Shown here piece by piece: positions 16,349 through 24,980 of a DNA stretch of 64,000 bases (positions within the stretch are counted from its first letter, which is position 1; the number at the start of each line of letters is the position of its first letter). The notes beneath the pieces were generated by a model. That model was not told the DNA's origin, did no database searches, and was given only the letters and a program-made list of their open reading frames with translations. This DNA is from Myxococcales bacterium (GTDB lineage: Bacteria > Myxococcota_A > Polyangia > Polyangiales > Houyiibacteriaceae), in NCBI GenBank assembly GCA_029862185.1, contig JAOTXX010000004.1:44167-108166 (forward strand), read 5' to 3'. The translations under genes were made by a program, and so were the position numbers.

Positions 16349-16875
16349 GTGCGCTGCCGATCGGGCCAGTCCCAGAACGACGCCTTACCGATCGTCCAGT
16401 CCGGGCCTTCGCCCCAGTCGTTGCGCGTGCGCTTTTGCTGGTGGTCCGGGTCGTACTTTTTCAGCGCCTCTTGGTAGTCCTGCCAATGCTGGATGCCGAG
16501 CTTCTCGGCCCAGTAGTCTTCTTCGGACGACCATTGGTTGTCGCCGGCGTACTGCAGAACCGTGATGCCCGGGAAATCCATGACGCCCTCCCCGCTTGGA
16601 TGATCGCGGCGATTGTTCATGCGAAACACGACGCGGCCGCCCGGGTCAGCCATGTGCCAATCGTAGACACCGTAGATCTCGCCGTACTGCTCCATGAGCG
16701 GGACGATCCAGCTCCGAACGTTTTCACGGCCATGAATCGTGCCGAGAACGCGCTCGTGATAGACCACGTCTTCGGTGAAGAGGTCGACCCAGGCATTCCA
16801 ATCCTCGCGAATCATCCCGGTGTACCAGAATTGCCGAAATGCCGCCTCGACCTCTTCGAGCTCGAAGCGAGGCAC
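16345..16875 (-). CDS. SnoaL/NTF2-fold protein
   Basis: 176 aa with an NTF2-like cone fold: FELEEVEAAFRQFWYTG, DWNAWVDLFTEDVVYHERVLG, then IHGRENVRSWIVPLMEQYG. This family includes ketosteroid isomerase, SnoaL cyclases and small accessory proteins of oxygenases. The GTG start (16873-16875) shares a base with the stop of the Rieske oxygenase (TAGTG), so translation is coupled. It probably acts on the same substrate as the oxygenase, as an isomerase, hydratase or stabilising partner (inference). Confidence 0.8.
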   Translation of the reverse strand: MPRFELEEVEAAFRQFWYTGMIREDWNAWVDLFTEDVVYHERVLGTIHGRENVRSWIVPLMEQYGEIYGVYDWHMADPGGRVVFRMNNRRDHPSGEGVMDFPGITVLQYAGDNQWSSEEDYWAEKLGIQHWQDYQEALKKYDPDHQQKRTRNDWGEGPDWTIGKASFWDWPDRQRT

Positions 16876-17858
16876 TACTGAGCTGCCTGCTGGTCTTCGG
16901 GCCAGGAATAGAACTGCGTGCACCAGCGCCGGAAGGTGCCGATCGGGCCATCTCCATCGCACAGGAGCGGCTTTTCATATTGAACTTTGTTTTCCCAAAT
17001 CGGGATGTCTTGTTCGAGTTGTCGCGCTACCTCGGCGACGAACGCCTTGCCAACGCCGCGCGCCATCTCCGCCCCGGCCGTCTGCTTGACGGAGAAATTG
17101 AAGCGCAGGTGAATGTGGTCCGCGTCGATGGGTGTCATCGTCGCGACGTTCAAGGTCTCTACGATCCCCTTGAAGCGAACGACCGCGAGCCCGAACCCGT
17201 AATTGAGGCTCTCGATCGAGCCATCGACGGTGCCGCGCGGCGTCTCCATGCCGGCGCCCGAGTAGACGCGCAGAATCGCGCCGTCGACCGTGGCCTCCGA
17301 CTGCGGCATGTTGGTCGTCCCGTGCAGATAATGGAAGTGCGCGGAGTCGACGGCGTTTTCTGCCATCTCCTGATTGCGGGTTCGAATCGTCCACTGTCGT
17401 TCGATGAACTCCGTCCACTCCTCGTTGCGAACGCCATCTGACGTGCCCCACTCGGGAATCTCGGCGGGCAAGTCGAAGTTCGGCGGCTCGCCTTCGGCGT
17501 GATGCCAGCACAACACCATGTTCGCGAGCTCTTTGATGCGCCAAGTGCCCACCTTTGCTTTTCGGGGAATGTGCTCCGCGTAGGGGACTCCGGTACACCG
17601 GCCGTCGGTGCCGAATTGCCATGCGTGGAAGGGACATTCGATCGACCCACCTTTGACCTTGCCACCGTGACCGAGGTGGGCGCCCAGGTGAGGGCAGAAT
17701 GCATCGAGCACGGAGAGCTCGCCTTGTTCCGAGCGCCAGATGACCAGGTCATCGCCAAAGTACTTCAGCGGCTTGACGTCTCCGGGCTTGATCTCGTCGG
17801 AGTAAGCAACCTGGAACCAGCCGTTCGGAATAGGCGGGGTGAAGTAGCGGTCGTCCAT
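16875..17858 (-). CDS. Rieske non-heme iron oxygenase (KshA-like)
   Basis: 327 aa. The Rieske 2Fe-2S site is C55-P-H57 and C75-x2-H78 (CPHLGAHLGHGG, ECPFHAW). The mononuclear iron site is in NAVDSAHFHYLHG with D171, H174 and H179. It resembles KshA-type 3-ketosteroid 9-alpha-hydroxylases and related cholesterol oxygenases, though it is shorter than mycobacterial KshA (about 380 aa), so the steroid substrate is likely but not proven. Regulated by a KstR-type site only 10 bases before its ATG. Co-transcribed with the NTF2-fold gene. Confidence 0.88.
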   Translation of the reverse strand: MDDRYFTPPIPNGWFQVAYSDEIKPGDVKPLKYFGDDLVIWRSEQGELSVLDAFCPHLGAHLGHGGKVKGGSIECPFHAWQFGTDGRCTGVPYAEHIPRKAKVGTWRIKELANMVLCWHHAEGEPPNFDLPAEIPEWGTSDGVRNEEWTEFIERQWTIRTRNQEMAENAVDSAHFHYLHGTTNMPQSEATVDGAILRVYSGAGMETPRGTVDGSIESLNYGFGLAVVRFKGIVETLNVATMTPIDADHIHLRFNFSVKQTAGAEMARGVGKAFVAEVARQLEQDIPIWENKVQYEKPLLCDGDGPIGTFRRWCTQFYSWPEDQQAAQ

Positions 17859-17868
17859 TGGACAAAAA

Positions 17869-17882
17869 TAGAACGTGTTTCA
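17869..17882. promoter_or_regulatory. KstR-type operator upstream of the Rieske oxygenase
   Basis: Plus strand TAGAACGTGTTTCA, the reverse complement of the site at 15262-15275, again a full match to TnnAACnnGTTnnA. It ends 10 bases before the ATG at 17858 (minus strand), leaving little room for a Shine-Dalgarno site and suggesting a very short leader. Confidence 0.6.
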
Positions 17883-17968
17883 CTTTTTTCAAGTCGAAAC
17901 ATGCTGCCCTCATCCCGCCGACTGTGCTTTTCATCCATGGGTGCTAGTTTTCGAGGCGGAGGTCCGTT

Positions 17969-18430
17969 ATGGCAACGATCGCGGTGGGTGCGAACGCCCC
18001 AGACTTCGCCAAGACCACACAGAACGGCGACACGATCTCGCTCTCGCAATTCCGCGGCGAGAAGACCGTCGTTCTCTACTTCTATCCGAAGGACGAAACC
18101 CCCGGATGTACCGCGGAGGCGTGCACGTTCCGCGACAGCTTCGAGGATTTCGTCGAAGCCGGCGCACTGGTCATCGGGGTCAGCCAGGACAGCGAGGAGA
18201 GCCACAAGAGCTTTGCCTCCCATCACCGTCTTCCATTCCTGCTGGTAAGCGATCGCGACAAAGCGCTGCAGAAAGCCTACGGCGTGCCCAAGACGATGGG
18301 CTTGCTCCCCGGGCGCGTCACCTACGTGATCGACCGCGAAGGCAAGGTGCAGCACGTCTTCAACTCGCAGCTCAATGCGAAGAAGCACGTTCGAGAAGCA
18401 CTCGAAGTGGTCAAGCGACTCGCGGCCTGA
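17969..18430 (+). CDS. bcp: Thioredoxin-dependent thiol peroxidase Bcp
   Basis: 153 aa peroxiredoxin of the BCP/PrxQ class. Peroxidatic Cys47 and resolving Cys52 lie in KDETPGCTAEAC, with the supporting motif FYPKDETPG. It reduces hydrogen and organic peroxides using thioredoxin. Ribosome site GGCGGAGG lies upstream of the ATG. The last 20 bases overlap the convergent protease gene. Confidence 0.95.
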   Translation: MATIAVGANAPDFAKTTQNGDTISLSQFRGEKTVVLYFYPKDETPGCTAEACTFRDSFEDFVEAGALVIGVSQDSEESHKSFASHHRLPFLLVSDRDKALQKAYGVPKTMGLLPGRVTYVIDREGKVQHVFNSQLNAKKHVREALEVVKRLAA

Positions 18431-19526
18431 ATCGCCGGGCGACTACGAAGAGCAGCAGGCCGATCCATCCAGACCATGTGCCGGTCGAACCGGTCGATGC
18501 GTTGCAACCGGAGGATGGGGAAGCGAAGACGCCGCCGCCCGGGGAGGGCAACGGAGCCGAGCCGCAGGGCTCGCCTTCGCAGGCGCCGGGGTCGCAAAGG
18601 TCCTCGGCCTGCCAACCGTCCTCGCAAAGGGCGGCGACGATCGGCGCAATGTTGTGCACGATCTCTCCGGCCTGAGAGTTCTCGTAGACCGAGACCCGTG
18701 CGCAGTCCTCGCCATCGAACGTGACGTAATCCGGGGCCCGACCCCCGATGAGAATGCCCGCAAGCCTACTCTGCGAATCAAAGGTCGCGCTGCCGGAATG
18801 CCCCTGAAAGGCGTCTAGATTAGCGACGAAGAAATCGAGCTGGGCCGCGCGGGGGTCGGCGACCGATCCACCGTCATCGATTTTCGCGGGGAGCCCGCTT
18901 CCAAAGCCAATCATCGAAAGCGACTCTAGCTCGGCGAGCGCCCTGGCGGGTCGGATGATGACCGGAGCCTGGTTGCCTTGAACCGGGCGGTCTAGTTGGA
19001 TGACGGAGAAGTCGGGGGTGAATGAGCCGGACCCAGCACTAGCCTGTGAAACGACCCGTCGGCACGTGTAGACGTCTTCGTCTCGGATCGCGGCAAGCAT
19101 GTTGGGCTGAGCGTAGTGGTAGTTGAATACGTATGAATAGGTGTCACACGGTGTGCGTTCGTCGATGCAGTGACCTGCGGTCAGGACCAGGTCGTCATCG
19201 ATGAGCACTCCTGAGCACGACGCTGCGATCGGTTGTTCTCCAAAGAGCTCGCCTTCGCAAAGGCCTCGCGAGTCCTTCAAGGTATTGGTCAAGAGGCTGT
19301 AGGTCCCGCTTGGTTCCCGGCTGATCTTGAAGCTCGGGATCAAGGCGACGATGGACTGCTCGGCGATGCCACGCAGCTCCGCGCTCGGATGGTTGTACAC
19401 CTCTACCCGGTCGTCCTCGCCGTACACGACCGGAGCGGTCACCTCCCCGACAAACCCCTCGTCGGGCGACCCGCAGGCCGTGATCAGCCCCAGCATGAGG
19501 GCTAAGCAAGTGTGCGAACGCATCAC
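18411..19526 (-). CDS. Secreted trypsin-like serine protease with MYXO-CTERM-like tail
   Basis: 371 aa. A lipoprotein-type signal (LGLITAC) is followed by an S1-family domain: His in TAGHC, Asp in DFSVIQLDRPV, Ser in FQGHSGSATF. The C-terminus has a Cys-rich spacer (CEDGWQAEDLCDPGACEG), a Gly/Ser linker, then GCNAS, a hydrophobic stretch (WIGLLLFVVA) and RRFRPR, the layout of the MYXO-CTERM surface-sorting tail of Myxococcota. GHSGS differs from the usual GDSGG, so specificity may be altered. A second such protease lies at 21016-22101. Confidence 0.85.
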   Translation of the reverse strand: MMRSHTCLALMLGLITACGSPDEGFVGEVTAPVVYGEDDRVEVYNHPSAELRGIAEQSIVALIPSFKISREPSGTYSLLTNTLKDSRGLCEGELFGEQPIAASCSGVLIDDDLVLTAGHCIDERTPCDTYSYVFNYHYAQPNMLAAIRDEDVYTCRRVVSQASAGSGSFTPDFSVIQLDRPVQGNQAPVIIRPARALAELESLSMIGFGSGLPAKIDDGGSVADPRAAQLDFFVANLDAFQGHSGSATFDSQSRLAGILIGGRAPDYVTFDGEDCARVSVYENSQAGEIVHNIAPIVAALCEDGWQAEDLCDPGACEGEPCGSAPLPSPGGGVFASPSSGCNASTGSTGTWSGWIGLLLFVVARRFRPRVA

Positions 19527-19557
19527 CTCATTTCTTAAGGCAAAATTGAGCCTAAAG

Positions 19558-20991
19558 CTACTCGGACACCCGAACTTGTATGCTGGTCACCAAATCCCCG
19601 GTGGAAGTGGCCACGTCCGAAACGACCACGACCGGCTCACCGGCTTCGATCACAGACCGCTCCTTGAGCTTGGCGAGCGCATTCACGATGGTCTTTTCAG
19701 GGTCTCGGGACAGATTCATCCGAAAGGGAATGACGCCGCGGAGGAGCCAAAGCTTGCGGCGGGTCGTGCTCATGTTGGTGAACGCATAGATGATCGCGCG
19801 CTGCGGCCGGTAGCTCGCGACGAGCTGACCAAAGTAACCACGCCGCGTCATGACGACGATCGCTTTCGCACCCAAAGAATCGGCAAGACGGCACGCACCC
19901 TGGGCGATGTGGGCGCGCTGGGTCGTAGGTGCAGCGCGCTGCTTGTAGAAGTCGAGGCCTGGTCCCGGCTCGATCCGGCGGGCAATCGTGTCGAGCACCT
20001 CGACACATCGTGCGGGGTACTTGCCGGCCGCGGTCTCGCCACTGAGCATGATCGCATCGGCCTGCTCGTAGACGGCGTTTGCGACGTCGGTAACCTCCGC
20101 ACGCGTGGGCAAGGGGTTGTCGATCATCGATTCGAGCAAGTGAGTCGCTACGATGATGGGTTTGCCGGCGATCGCGCAGCTACGGACCATGTCGCGCTGC
20201 AGAACGGGAAGCTCTTCGAATGCGACTTCGACGCCGAGGTCTCCTCGCGCAACCATGATGCCGTCCGCCGCCTCGAGAATGGCTTCAAAGTTGTCGACGC
20301 CCTCTTGGTTTTCGATCTTGGCGATGAGGCGCTGGTGACCACCCGCGTCGTCGACGATCTTCCGGACCTCCAAGACGTCTTGTACGCCTCGGACGAACGA
20401 GAGCGCGATGAAATCGACGTCTTGTTCCAGGGCGAACGCGATGTCTTCGCGATCTTTCTTAGTGATGGAAGGCAGGTTGACTCGAACACCGGGCAGGTTG
20501 ACGTGCTTGCGCGACCCAAGCGTTCCGCCATCGAGGACTCTGCACTTGAGGCGATGCTCGAACAGTTCGAGCACTTCCAGATTGATCAGGCCGTTGTCGA
20601 CCGTCACTCGTTCACCGACGCGTAGATCTTTGACCAGGTCTAGATAGTTGACGTGGACGCTGCGCTCCTCGGCGTCGTCGGCCAGGACCGAGAAGTAGAA
20701 AACATCGCCAGCCTTGAGGTCGAGGCTCTCGGCGAGCTCGCCCGTCCGAATTTCGGGGCCCTGAAGATCCATCAAGATGGATACGGGGTGGGCGAGCTTC
20801 TTGCTGAGGCTCTTGAGGTTTCGGATGACCTGCAGGTGAGACGCATGATCGCCGTGCGACATGTTGAGGCGGGCGAGATTCATGCCCGCACGGGCCAAGG
20901 CCGCGAGCCCATCCCAGGAGCTGGTCGACGGACCGATCGTACAGACGATCTTGGTGAGCCGTGTTTGCGACGGTTGCGGCGGCAGCTTCAT
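19558..20991 (-). CDS. pyk: Pyruvate kinase
   Basis: 477 aa, full length. N-terminal [13 protein letters not shown] and ARLNMSHGD, the active-site segment ([49 protein letters not shown]), then [38 protein letters not shown], and the C-terminal allosteric domain ([12 protein letters not shown]). Converts phosphoenolpyruvate and ADP to pyruvate and ATP in glycolysis. Flanked by two secreted proteases with no obvious functional link. Confidence 0.96.
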   Translation of the reverse strand: MKLPPQPSQTRLTKIVCTIGPSTSSWDGLAALARAGMNLARLNMSHGDHASHLQVIRNLKSLSKKLAHPVSILMDLQGPEIRTGELAESLDLKAGDVFYFSVLADDAEERSVHVNYLDLVKDLRVGERVTVDNGLINLEVLELFEHRLKCRVLDGGTLGSRKHVNLPGVRVNLPSITKKDREDIAFALEQDVDFIALSFVRGVQDVLEVRKIVDDAGGHQRLIAKIENQEGVDNFEAILEAADGIMVARGDLGVEVAFEELPVLQRDMVRSCAIAGKPIIVATHLLESMIDNPLPTRAEVTDVANAVYEQADAIMLSGETAAGKYPARCVEVLDTIARRIEPGPGLDFYKQRAAPTTQRAHIAQGACRLADSLGAKAIVVMTRRGYFGQLVASYRPQRAIIYAFTNMSTTRRKLWLLRGVIPFRMNLSRDPEKTIVNALAKLKERSVIEAGEPVVVVSDVATSTGDLVTSIQVRVSE

Positions 20992-21015
20992 AGCAGCGCG
21001 GAGCCTAGGCCAGGG

Positions 21016-22101
21016 CTAAACCGCTGACAAACGGCGCCTGTGCAACCGCCTGTGCAACGCAAAGCCAAGCAGAAGGCCAAGAGCTGAAATCGGTGAACGA
21101 TCTCCGGTGGTCGACGAGAATGCGGCGCAAGCGCTGACTCGATGGAGCGAACCACCTTTGGAAACGCTGATCGGGTCCGCCCCTTCAGCCAAGAACGAAC
21201 CCTCGCTCGAGCCCATCGCGCTGCTGGGCTGGAACCGGCTGCCCGCAGCCTCCGCGATCCAAGCGAGGTGCGCGGAAAGCAAGGTGTAGACGCCGCCGTC
21301 GCCGCAGTCCCGCTTCACATCAGAGCGGCCGCGGGACACGAGACCCACGAGAAAATCGCCTTCCTCGGTAGGAACGTAGAGCGGGCCGCCGGAATCGCCG
21401 TAACAGGAGTCACCGAGCTGATCGAGTCGACGTGTCAACAGTTCCTCCGGCCCGAGGATGTCGATGACCGCGTCTGAGATGTAGAGCTCGCCGTTTAGCT
21501 TGTGGTCGAGGTCGTAGATTCCGTAGCCGGCGACGAACCCGACGTCCCCATGATGGACGAGCTCATGCTCACGCTCTTTGGTGAGTAGCGGCGCGTTTGG
21601 AATCCCGTCGAAAGGCGACGCGAGCAACAGGAGTGCGATGTCGTTGGGCGAGCCAATGCCACCCTGACCCGCCCCGCTGCGGTTTCGTCCCATGATGAAG
21701 TCGTGGTCGTAGCCCTCGTGGACACGCACCTCGGACACGGGGCGAATCATGCTCGGTTGCGCCATACGGCTCGCGAGATGGCCTGCAATTACCTCGAGCG
21801 TGCCGGGCGCCGCGGCTCGAACGACACCGACCTCGGGCTCGACCACTGCGCAGTGGGCTGCGGTGACCACGACGAGTGGTGAAATCAAGGTGCCAGAGCA
21901 GAAGCCTGTGCTCGCGCCCGCGTGCCGGATCTCGACGGTGGCGAAGATCTGCTGGTCGGTCGCAGCCCAACCTCCGACTACGTTCGCACTGAGCTGGCCG
22001 ATCTCTTCATTCCCGTCGGCCGTGTTGGGCATCTCACCGCAGCCAAGGGTTATGCCCAAAAGGGTTACAACTAGGGCTTTGTATGCCTTCGCGAGAAGCA
22101 T
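21016..22101 (-). CDS. Secreted trypsin-like serine protease, lipoprotein
   Basis: 361 aa. Signal with lipobox (LLGITLGC), then VVGGWAATD at the usual activation position. The S1 triad is complete: TAAHC, NDIALLLLASP, GDSCYGDSGGP. The C-terminus has SACAAFSSTTGDRS, a short hydrophobic stretch (ISALGLLLGFAL) and an Arg-rich end (HRRLHRRR), again MYXO-CTERM-like. A paralogue of 18411-19526 but with the canonical GDSGG. Probably exported to the cell surface. Confidence 0.88.
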   Translation of the reverse strand: MLLAKAYKALVVTLLGITLGCGEMPNTADGNEEIGQLSANVVGGWAATDQQIFATVEIRHAGASTGFCSGTLISPLVVVTAAHCAVVEPEVGVVRAAAPGTLEVIAGHLASRMAQPSMIRPVSEVRVHEGYDHDFIMGRNRSGAGQGGIGSPNDIALLLLASPFDGIPNAPLLTKEREHELVHHGDVGFVAGYGIYDLDHKLNGELYISDAVIDILGPEELLTRRLDQLGDSCYGDSGGPLYVPTEEGDFLVGLVSRGRSDVKRDCGDGGVYTLLSAHLAWIAEAAGSRFQPSSAMGSSEGSFLAEGADPISVSKGGSLHRVSACAAFSSTTGDRSPISALGLLLGFALHRRLHRRRLSAV

Positions 22102-22263
22102 GGGGAAAGGTAGGTGGGTGTATCACGGGTGCATCGGCCTTCATAGAGTGAACGGATGACGTTCACGCGGGATCTGATCATTGTGTGAGCTGCCAAACCT
22201 TTGCCCGATGCGGAAAACTTGTTGTGGATTGCATGGAAGACGAGAGTCGTTCTCGTGGAAGGC

Positions 22264-22869
22264 ATGAACCGTAGGGCACGCCGCAAAGAGGAAACCCTGC
22301 GACGGATAGAGAAAGCGGGTTGGAGGCTGTTGACGAGCCGCGGTTACGAGGCGACTTCGACTAGAGAGATCGCCGAGGCTGCCGACATCGCCGCGGGGAC
22401 ACTGTTCAACTACTTCCCGGAGAAGCGCAGCCTCTTGATCCACTTGATGCAAGGTCAGATTGACAGGGCACTCGATGAAGCATTCGCGACGATGACAGCG
22501 TCGACCCTCGAGGCGGAATTGACCTATGTGTTCTCAGCGTTGACCCGCTGCTACGCGAAAGAACGGCGCTTGAGCCGAGTGTTCATCAAGGAGCTGCTAT
22601 TCACCGATGGCCAGCGACGCACCAAGTCCGCCGCGTGGACCTTCGACTTGGTGAAGCGAGTTGCGAATTTGGTGAGGAACGCGCAGCGGCGTGGCGAGCT
22701 CGACCCGTCGATCGACCCGATGGAAGCCGCACAGCAGGTTTTCAGCACGCACTACTTCGGTCTCGTGACCTGGTTGGGCGGCACGATCCCGTCACAAGCC
22801 GCCCAGGAGAAGCAGTTTACGGCGTCGCTACGCCTGCTTCTGCGCGGCCTGCGCCGAAGCGCGGCTTAG
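22264..22869 (+). CDS. TetR-family transcriptional regulator
   Basis: 201 aa. The N-terminal helix-turn-helix runs about 12-58 (AGWRLLTSRGYEATSTREIA, AEAADIAAGTLFNYFPEKRS), typical of TetR. The rest is an all-helical ligand-binding and dimer domain. ATG 22264 with GGAAGG in front fits the usual start; upstream codons would add an unlikely tail. It may control the convergent hydrolase or its own promoter region shared with the protease gene. Whether it could be the KstR-like regulator of the two operators at 15.3 and 17.9 kb is unknown. Its 3' end overlaps the hydrolase gene by 42 bases. Confidence 0.88.
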   Translation: MNRRARRKEETLRRIEKAGWRLLTSRGYEATSTREIAEAADIAAGTLFNYFPEKRSLLIHLMQGQIDRALDEAFATMTASTLEAELTYVFSALTRCYAKERRLSRVFIKELLFTDGQRRTKSAAWTFDLVKRVANLVRNAQRRGELDPSIDPMEAAQQVFSTHYFGLVTWLGGTIPSQAAQEKQFTASLRLLLRGLRRSAA

Positions 22870-23763
22870 CCTGGCGTTTACGTCGAGAACGGCAGCTGCG
22901 ATTTCCTCGGGCACTTCTTCCTGCAAAAAGTGGCCGGCCTGCGTCTCTGTCACCGGCGGGTCACCGAGGAGCGCTTTTGTGCGCTTCAATGCACGGGCAA
23001 GGATGGGATCGCGTCGGCCCCAGACCATGGCCTTCGGCCCATCGAAGTTGCCGGCCAAGGCGGCGCACTCTTCGAGGGCAGGGATCGATGGATGGCCCAT
23101 GCGATCGACGGCCATGCGCGCCGTCGCCAAAGGGGCCACCCGATCGGCGATGTTGCGAAACGGGTAGCGATAGGCGCGCGCGACGTTACCGCGGATGCTC
23201 CCCTTGTCTCCCTGCGCGAGGTGCAAGGCGGCCTGAGGCAGCGGCAACAGGCGAAATGCAAAATCGCTGACGAGCGGCAGGTGCGAAAAGCGGTGGAACG
23301 CGGTTGGCTTGAAGCCGGGCGACGGCGCATCGAGAACCGTGTTGAGCACGACCATTCCGCCGAGGCGATCTTGCCGCGTGGTGAAAGGGTGTGTCCCGAG
23401 CGCGCCCCCCCAATCTTGGCAAACGAGAATCACATCGTGGAGGTCGAGCTGGTCGATGAGCGAGCCAAGCCACGTGCTGTGGTTACGAATGGTGTGATGT
23501 GCGAAGTCACGGGGCTTGTCGCTGAAACCGAAGCCGATCAGGTCGGGCATGATCAAGCGAAGCCCCTGCCCCTGTAGGCACATCGCGACCTTGCGGTAGA
23601 GGAAGCCCCAAGTGGGGTTGCCATGCACCATCAGCACCGGCCTTCCGCGGCCGGTCTCCATGACATGCATATGCAACCCGTCGCCCACGGCAACGCGGTA
23701 TCGAGTGAACGGAACTTCCTTCGCGATCCACGAAGGAAGCTCGGGCGCCGGCAACTGCTCCAC
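22828..23763 (-). CDS. Alpha/beta hydrolase, haloalkane-dehalogenase-like
   Basis: 311 aa from the GTG at 23763. Oxyanion motif VHGNPTWGFLYRK, nucleophile elbow VCQDWGGALG (Asp nucleophile), a cap region and the catalytic His in QAGHFLQEE, matching haloalkane dehalogenases and close relatives. It could split carbon-halogen bonds or be a related epoxide or ester hydrolase. The frame stays open a long way upstream through the repeat element, but that extension has repeat-derived composition and is not part of the protein. The start codon is uncertain. Confidence 0.82.
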   Translation of the reverse strand: MEQLPAPELPSWIAKEVPFTRYRVAVGDGLHMHVMETGRGRPVLMVHGNPTWGFLYRKVAMCLQGQGLRLIMPDLIGFGFSDKPRDFAHHTIRNHSTWLGSLIDQLDLHDVILVCQDWGGALGTHPFTTRQDRLGGMVVLNTVLDAPSPGFKPTAFHRFSHLPLVSDFAFRLLPLPQAALHLAQGDKGSIRGNVARAYRYPFRNIADRVAPLATARMAVDRMGHPSIPALEECAALAGNFDGPKAMVWGRRDPILARALKRTKALLGDPPVTETQAGHFLQEEVPEEIAAAVLDVNARLSRASAQAAQKQA

Positions 23764-23881
23764 GAACGAGAGAGTACCCCGTCGAGCCCCCCCCGAAAAG
23801 CGGACGGCTGGGGCTGCCGCGGGTGTTTTGGGGGGCGGGTCTTGGGTGGGTTGGCTGGTTTGGTTTAGTTTAGTTACACCA

Positions 23882-23898
23882 CCCGCCCACCCCCACCC
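23882..23898 (-). other. G-quadruplex motif in element copy 2
   Basis: On the minus strand identical to the copy 1 motif GGGTGGGGGTGGGCGGG. Confidence 0.6.
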
Positions 23899-24015
23899 GT
23901 AATCCTCCCTGCCGCGGCAGGCGCTTCGCTTTGCCTTGGCGGCGCCTTCGGCGCCGGGCTTCGCCCTGCGGGCTCGCGCTGCCGCCTGCCGTTTTGGGAA
24001 GGTTGTTGCTAATGT

Positions 24016-24215
24016 CTCCGTATGGAGGGGCGCGGCGGAACGCGATGCGGGGGTTCGGCGGCGTGTGAGTGACAATCGGCAAGGCAGCAACCCGCCCCGA
24101 TTGGCGCGAGCTCCGAGGGGCGGCTTGCGTGGCCTAGGTCCCCAGTCCATCCGGCCACCTTTGCAAGCCGCCCCGTCCGTTGAACTCCCGTGTCGCGTTC
24201 CGCCGCGTCCCGGTA
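24016..24215 (-). ncRNA. Candidate structured RNA domain of element copy 2
   Basis: P1 arms 24193-24211 and 24027-24045 enclose 147 nt, almost the same as copy 1 (149 nt). P2 is longer here: GGGGCGGCTTGC pairs fully with GCAAGCCGCCCC, the 4-nt bulge is kept, and GTGGCC pairs GGCCAC. P3: CAATCGG with CCGATTG around the shared loop core GGTTGCTG. Differences from copy 1 inside these stems are compensated on both arms. Confidence 0.45.
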
Positions 24216-24893
24216 TCAGTCGACGGCTTGGGCTCGCCATTTGCGTAGGGTGAATACGCTGATTGCGGCGATCACGACCGCGGCAATGATGAGAAAGGGC
24301 CAGATTTGCTCCCAGGGCCAGGTCGCGACAGGGTGCTCTTCGATCCAATTCGCTACGCGGATGCCGACGAGCGTCGTCATCAAGGTGAAGGGCGCGACGC
24401 CCAAGACCGTCGCGGCCAAGAACGGGGCGAAACCAACCCGCGAGACACCCAATGCCCACTGAACGGTGGGCGTCGTGTAGAAGATCAGGCGCAGCAAGAA
24501 CACCGTTCGGAATCCGTGCGTTTGGAGGCGCTCGTCGAATCGGCGAATGCGTCGAGGGAGGCGTTGCTGAATCCAATCGCGGGCGACGAAGCGAGCAACG
24601 AAAAAAGAGAACAAGCCCGTGCCGACCGTTCCTGCCCAGTTGAGCAGGAAGGCCTCGGTCGGACTCCAGATGAGCGGCGCACTGAGAAGGAAGACCAGCC
24701 CATTCACACCGAATGGCTGCAGGCACGCGTACGCACCAATGAATAGCAGGCCACCCCAGGGCCCGGCCTTCCGAAACCAAACCCGCATCGTGGCAGGGTC
24801 GAGCTCTTGGTACGCGCCGCTCGTGTAGATCCACGCGATCGCCCCCGCCAACAGCGCAGCGAACGCGATCTTCAGTAGGCTTGCGCGATCCAC
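24216..24893 (-). CDS. TVP38/TMEM64-family membrane protein (VTT domain)
   Basis: 225 aa with about six hydrophobic segments. The family core is visible: GVNGLVFLLSAPLIWSPTEA, NWAGTVGTGLFSFFVARFVA, then FLLRLIFYTTPTVQWALGVS. VTT/DedA-type proteins are linked to lipid transport or scrambling and membrane homeostasis. Its stop codon abuts element copy 2. Confidence 0.88.
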   Translation of the reverse strand: MDRASLLKIAFAALLAGAIAWIYTSGAYQELDPATMRVWFRKAGPWGGLLFIGAYACLQPFGVNGLVFLLSAPLIWSPTEAFLLNWAGTVGTGLFSFFVARFVARDWIQQRLPRRIRRFDERLQTHGFRTVFLLRLIFYTTPTVQWALGVSRVGFAPFLAATVLGVAPFTLMTTLVGIRVANWIEEHPVATWPWEQIWPFLIIAAVVIAAISVFTLRKWRAQAVD

Positions 24894-24980
24894 GCTGGGA
24901 AGCCTAGCTCAAGACTCCAGAACAACCCTGGACATCCGGAATTCAGCCGGTTAGAAATGCGCGGTAGATAGGAGGAAGCC

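Larger units (their letters stand above)
23813..24215 (-). repeat. Dispersed structured intergenic element, copy 2 (inverted)
   Basis: Second copy of the 10836-11277 element, on the opposite strand. It begins within the stop codon of the TVP38 gene (TGATACCGGG on the minus strand) and ends about 50 bases before the hydrolase start. It keeps the long-range stem (24193-24211 with 24027-24045; 18 of 19 pairs), P2 (24122-24169), P3 (24073-24103), the CTCC-ATAC-GGAG hairpin, GCCC-GCA-GGGC-GAA-GCCC, GGCGCC-GAA-GGCGCC, the invariant 30-nt block (23882-23911) and the C/A-rich tail, despite clear sequence divergence in the stems. Confidence 0.85.

Noticed and set aside
17380..17400. GGTTCGAATC resembling a tRNA T-loop
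   Set aside because: It lies inside the Rieske oxygenase coding sequence with no acceptor or anticodon stems around it.
22828..24834. One 668-aa protein covering the hydrolase, the repeat and part of the TVP38 antisense strand
   Set aside because: The extension reads through the structured repeat with Arg/Ala-rich low-complexity sequence and antisense of a real gene. Only the C-terminal 311 residues match a family.
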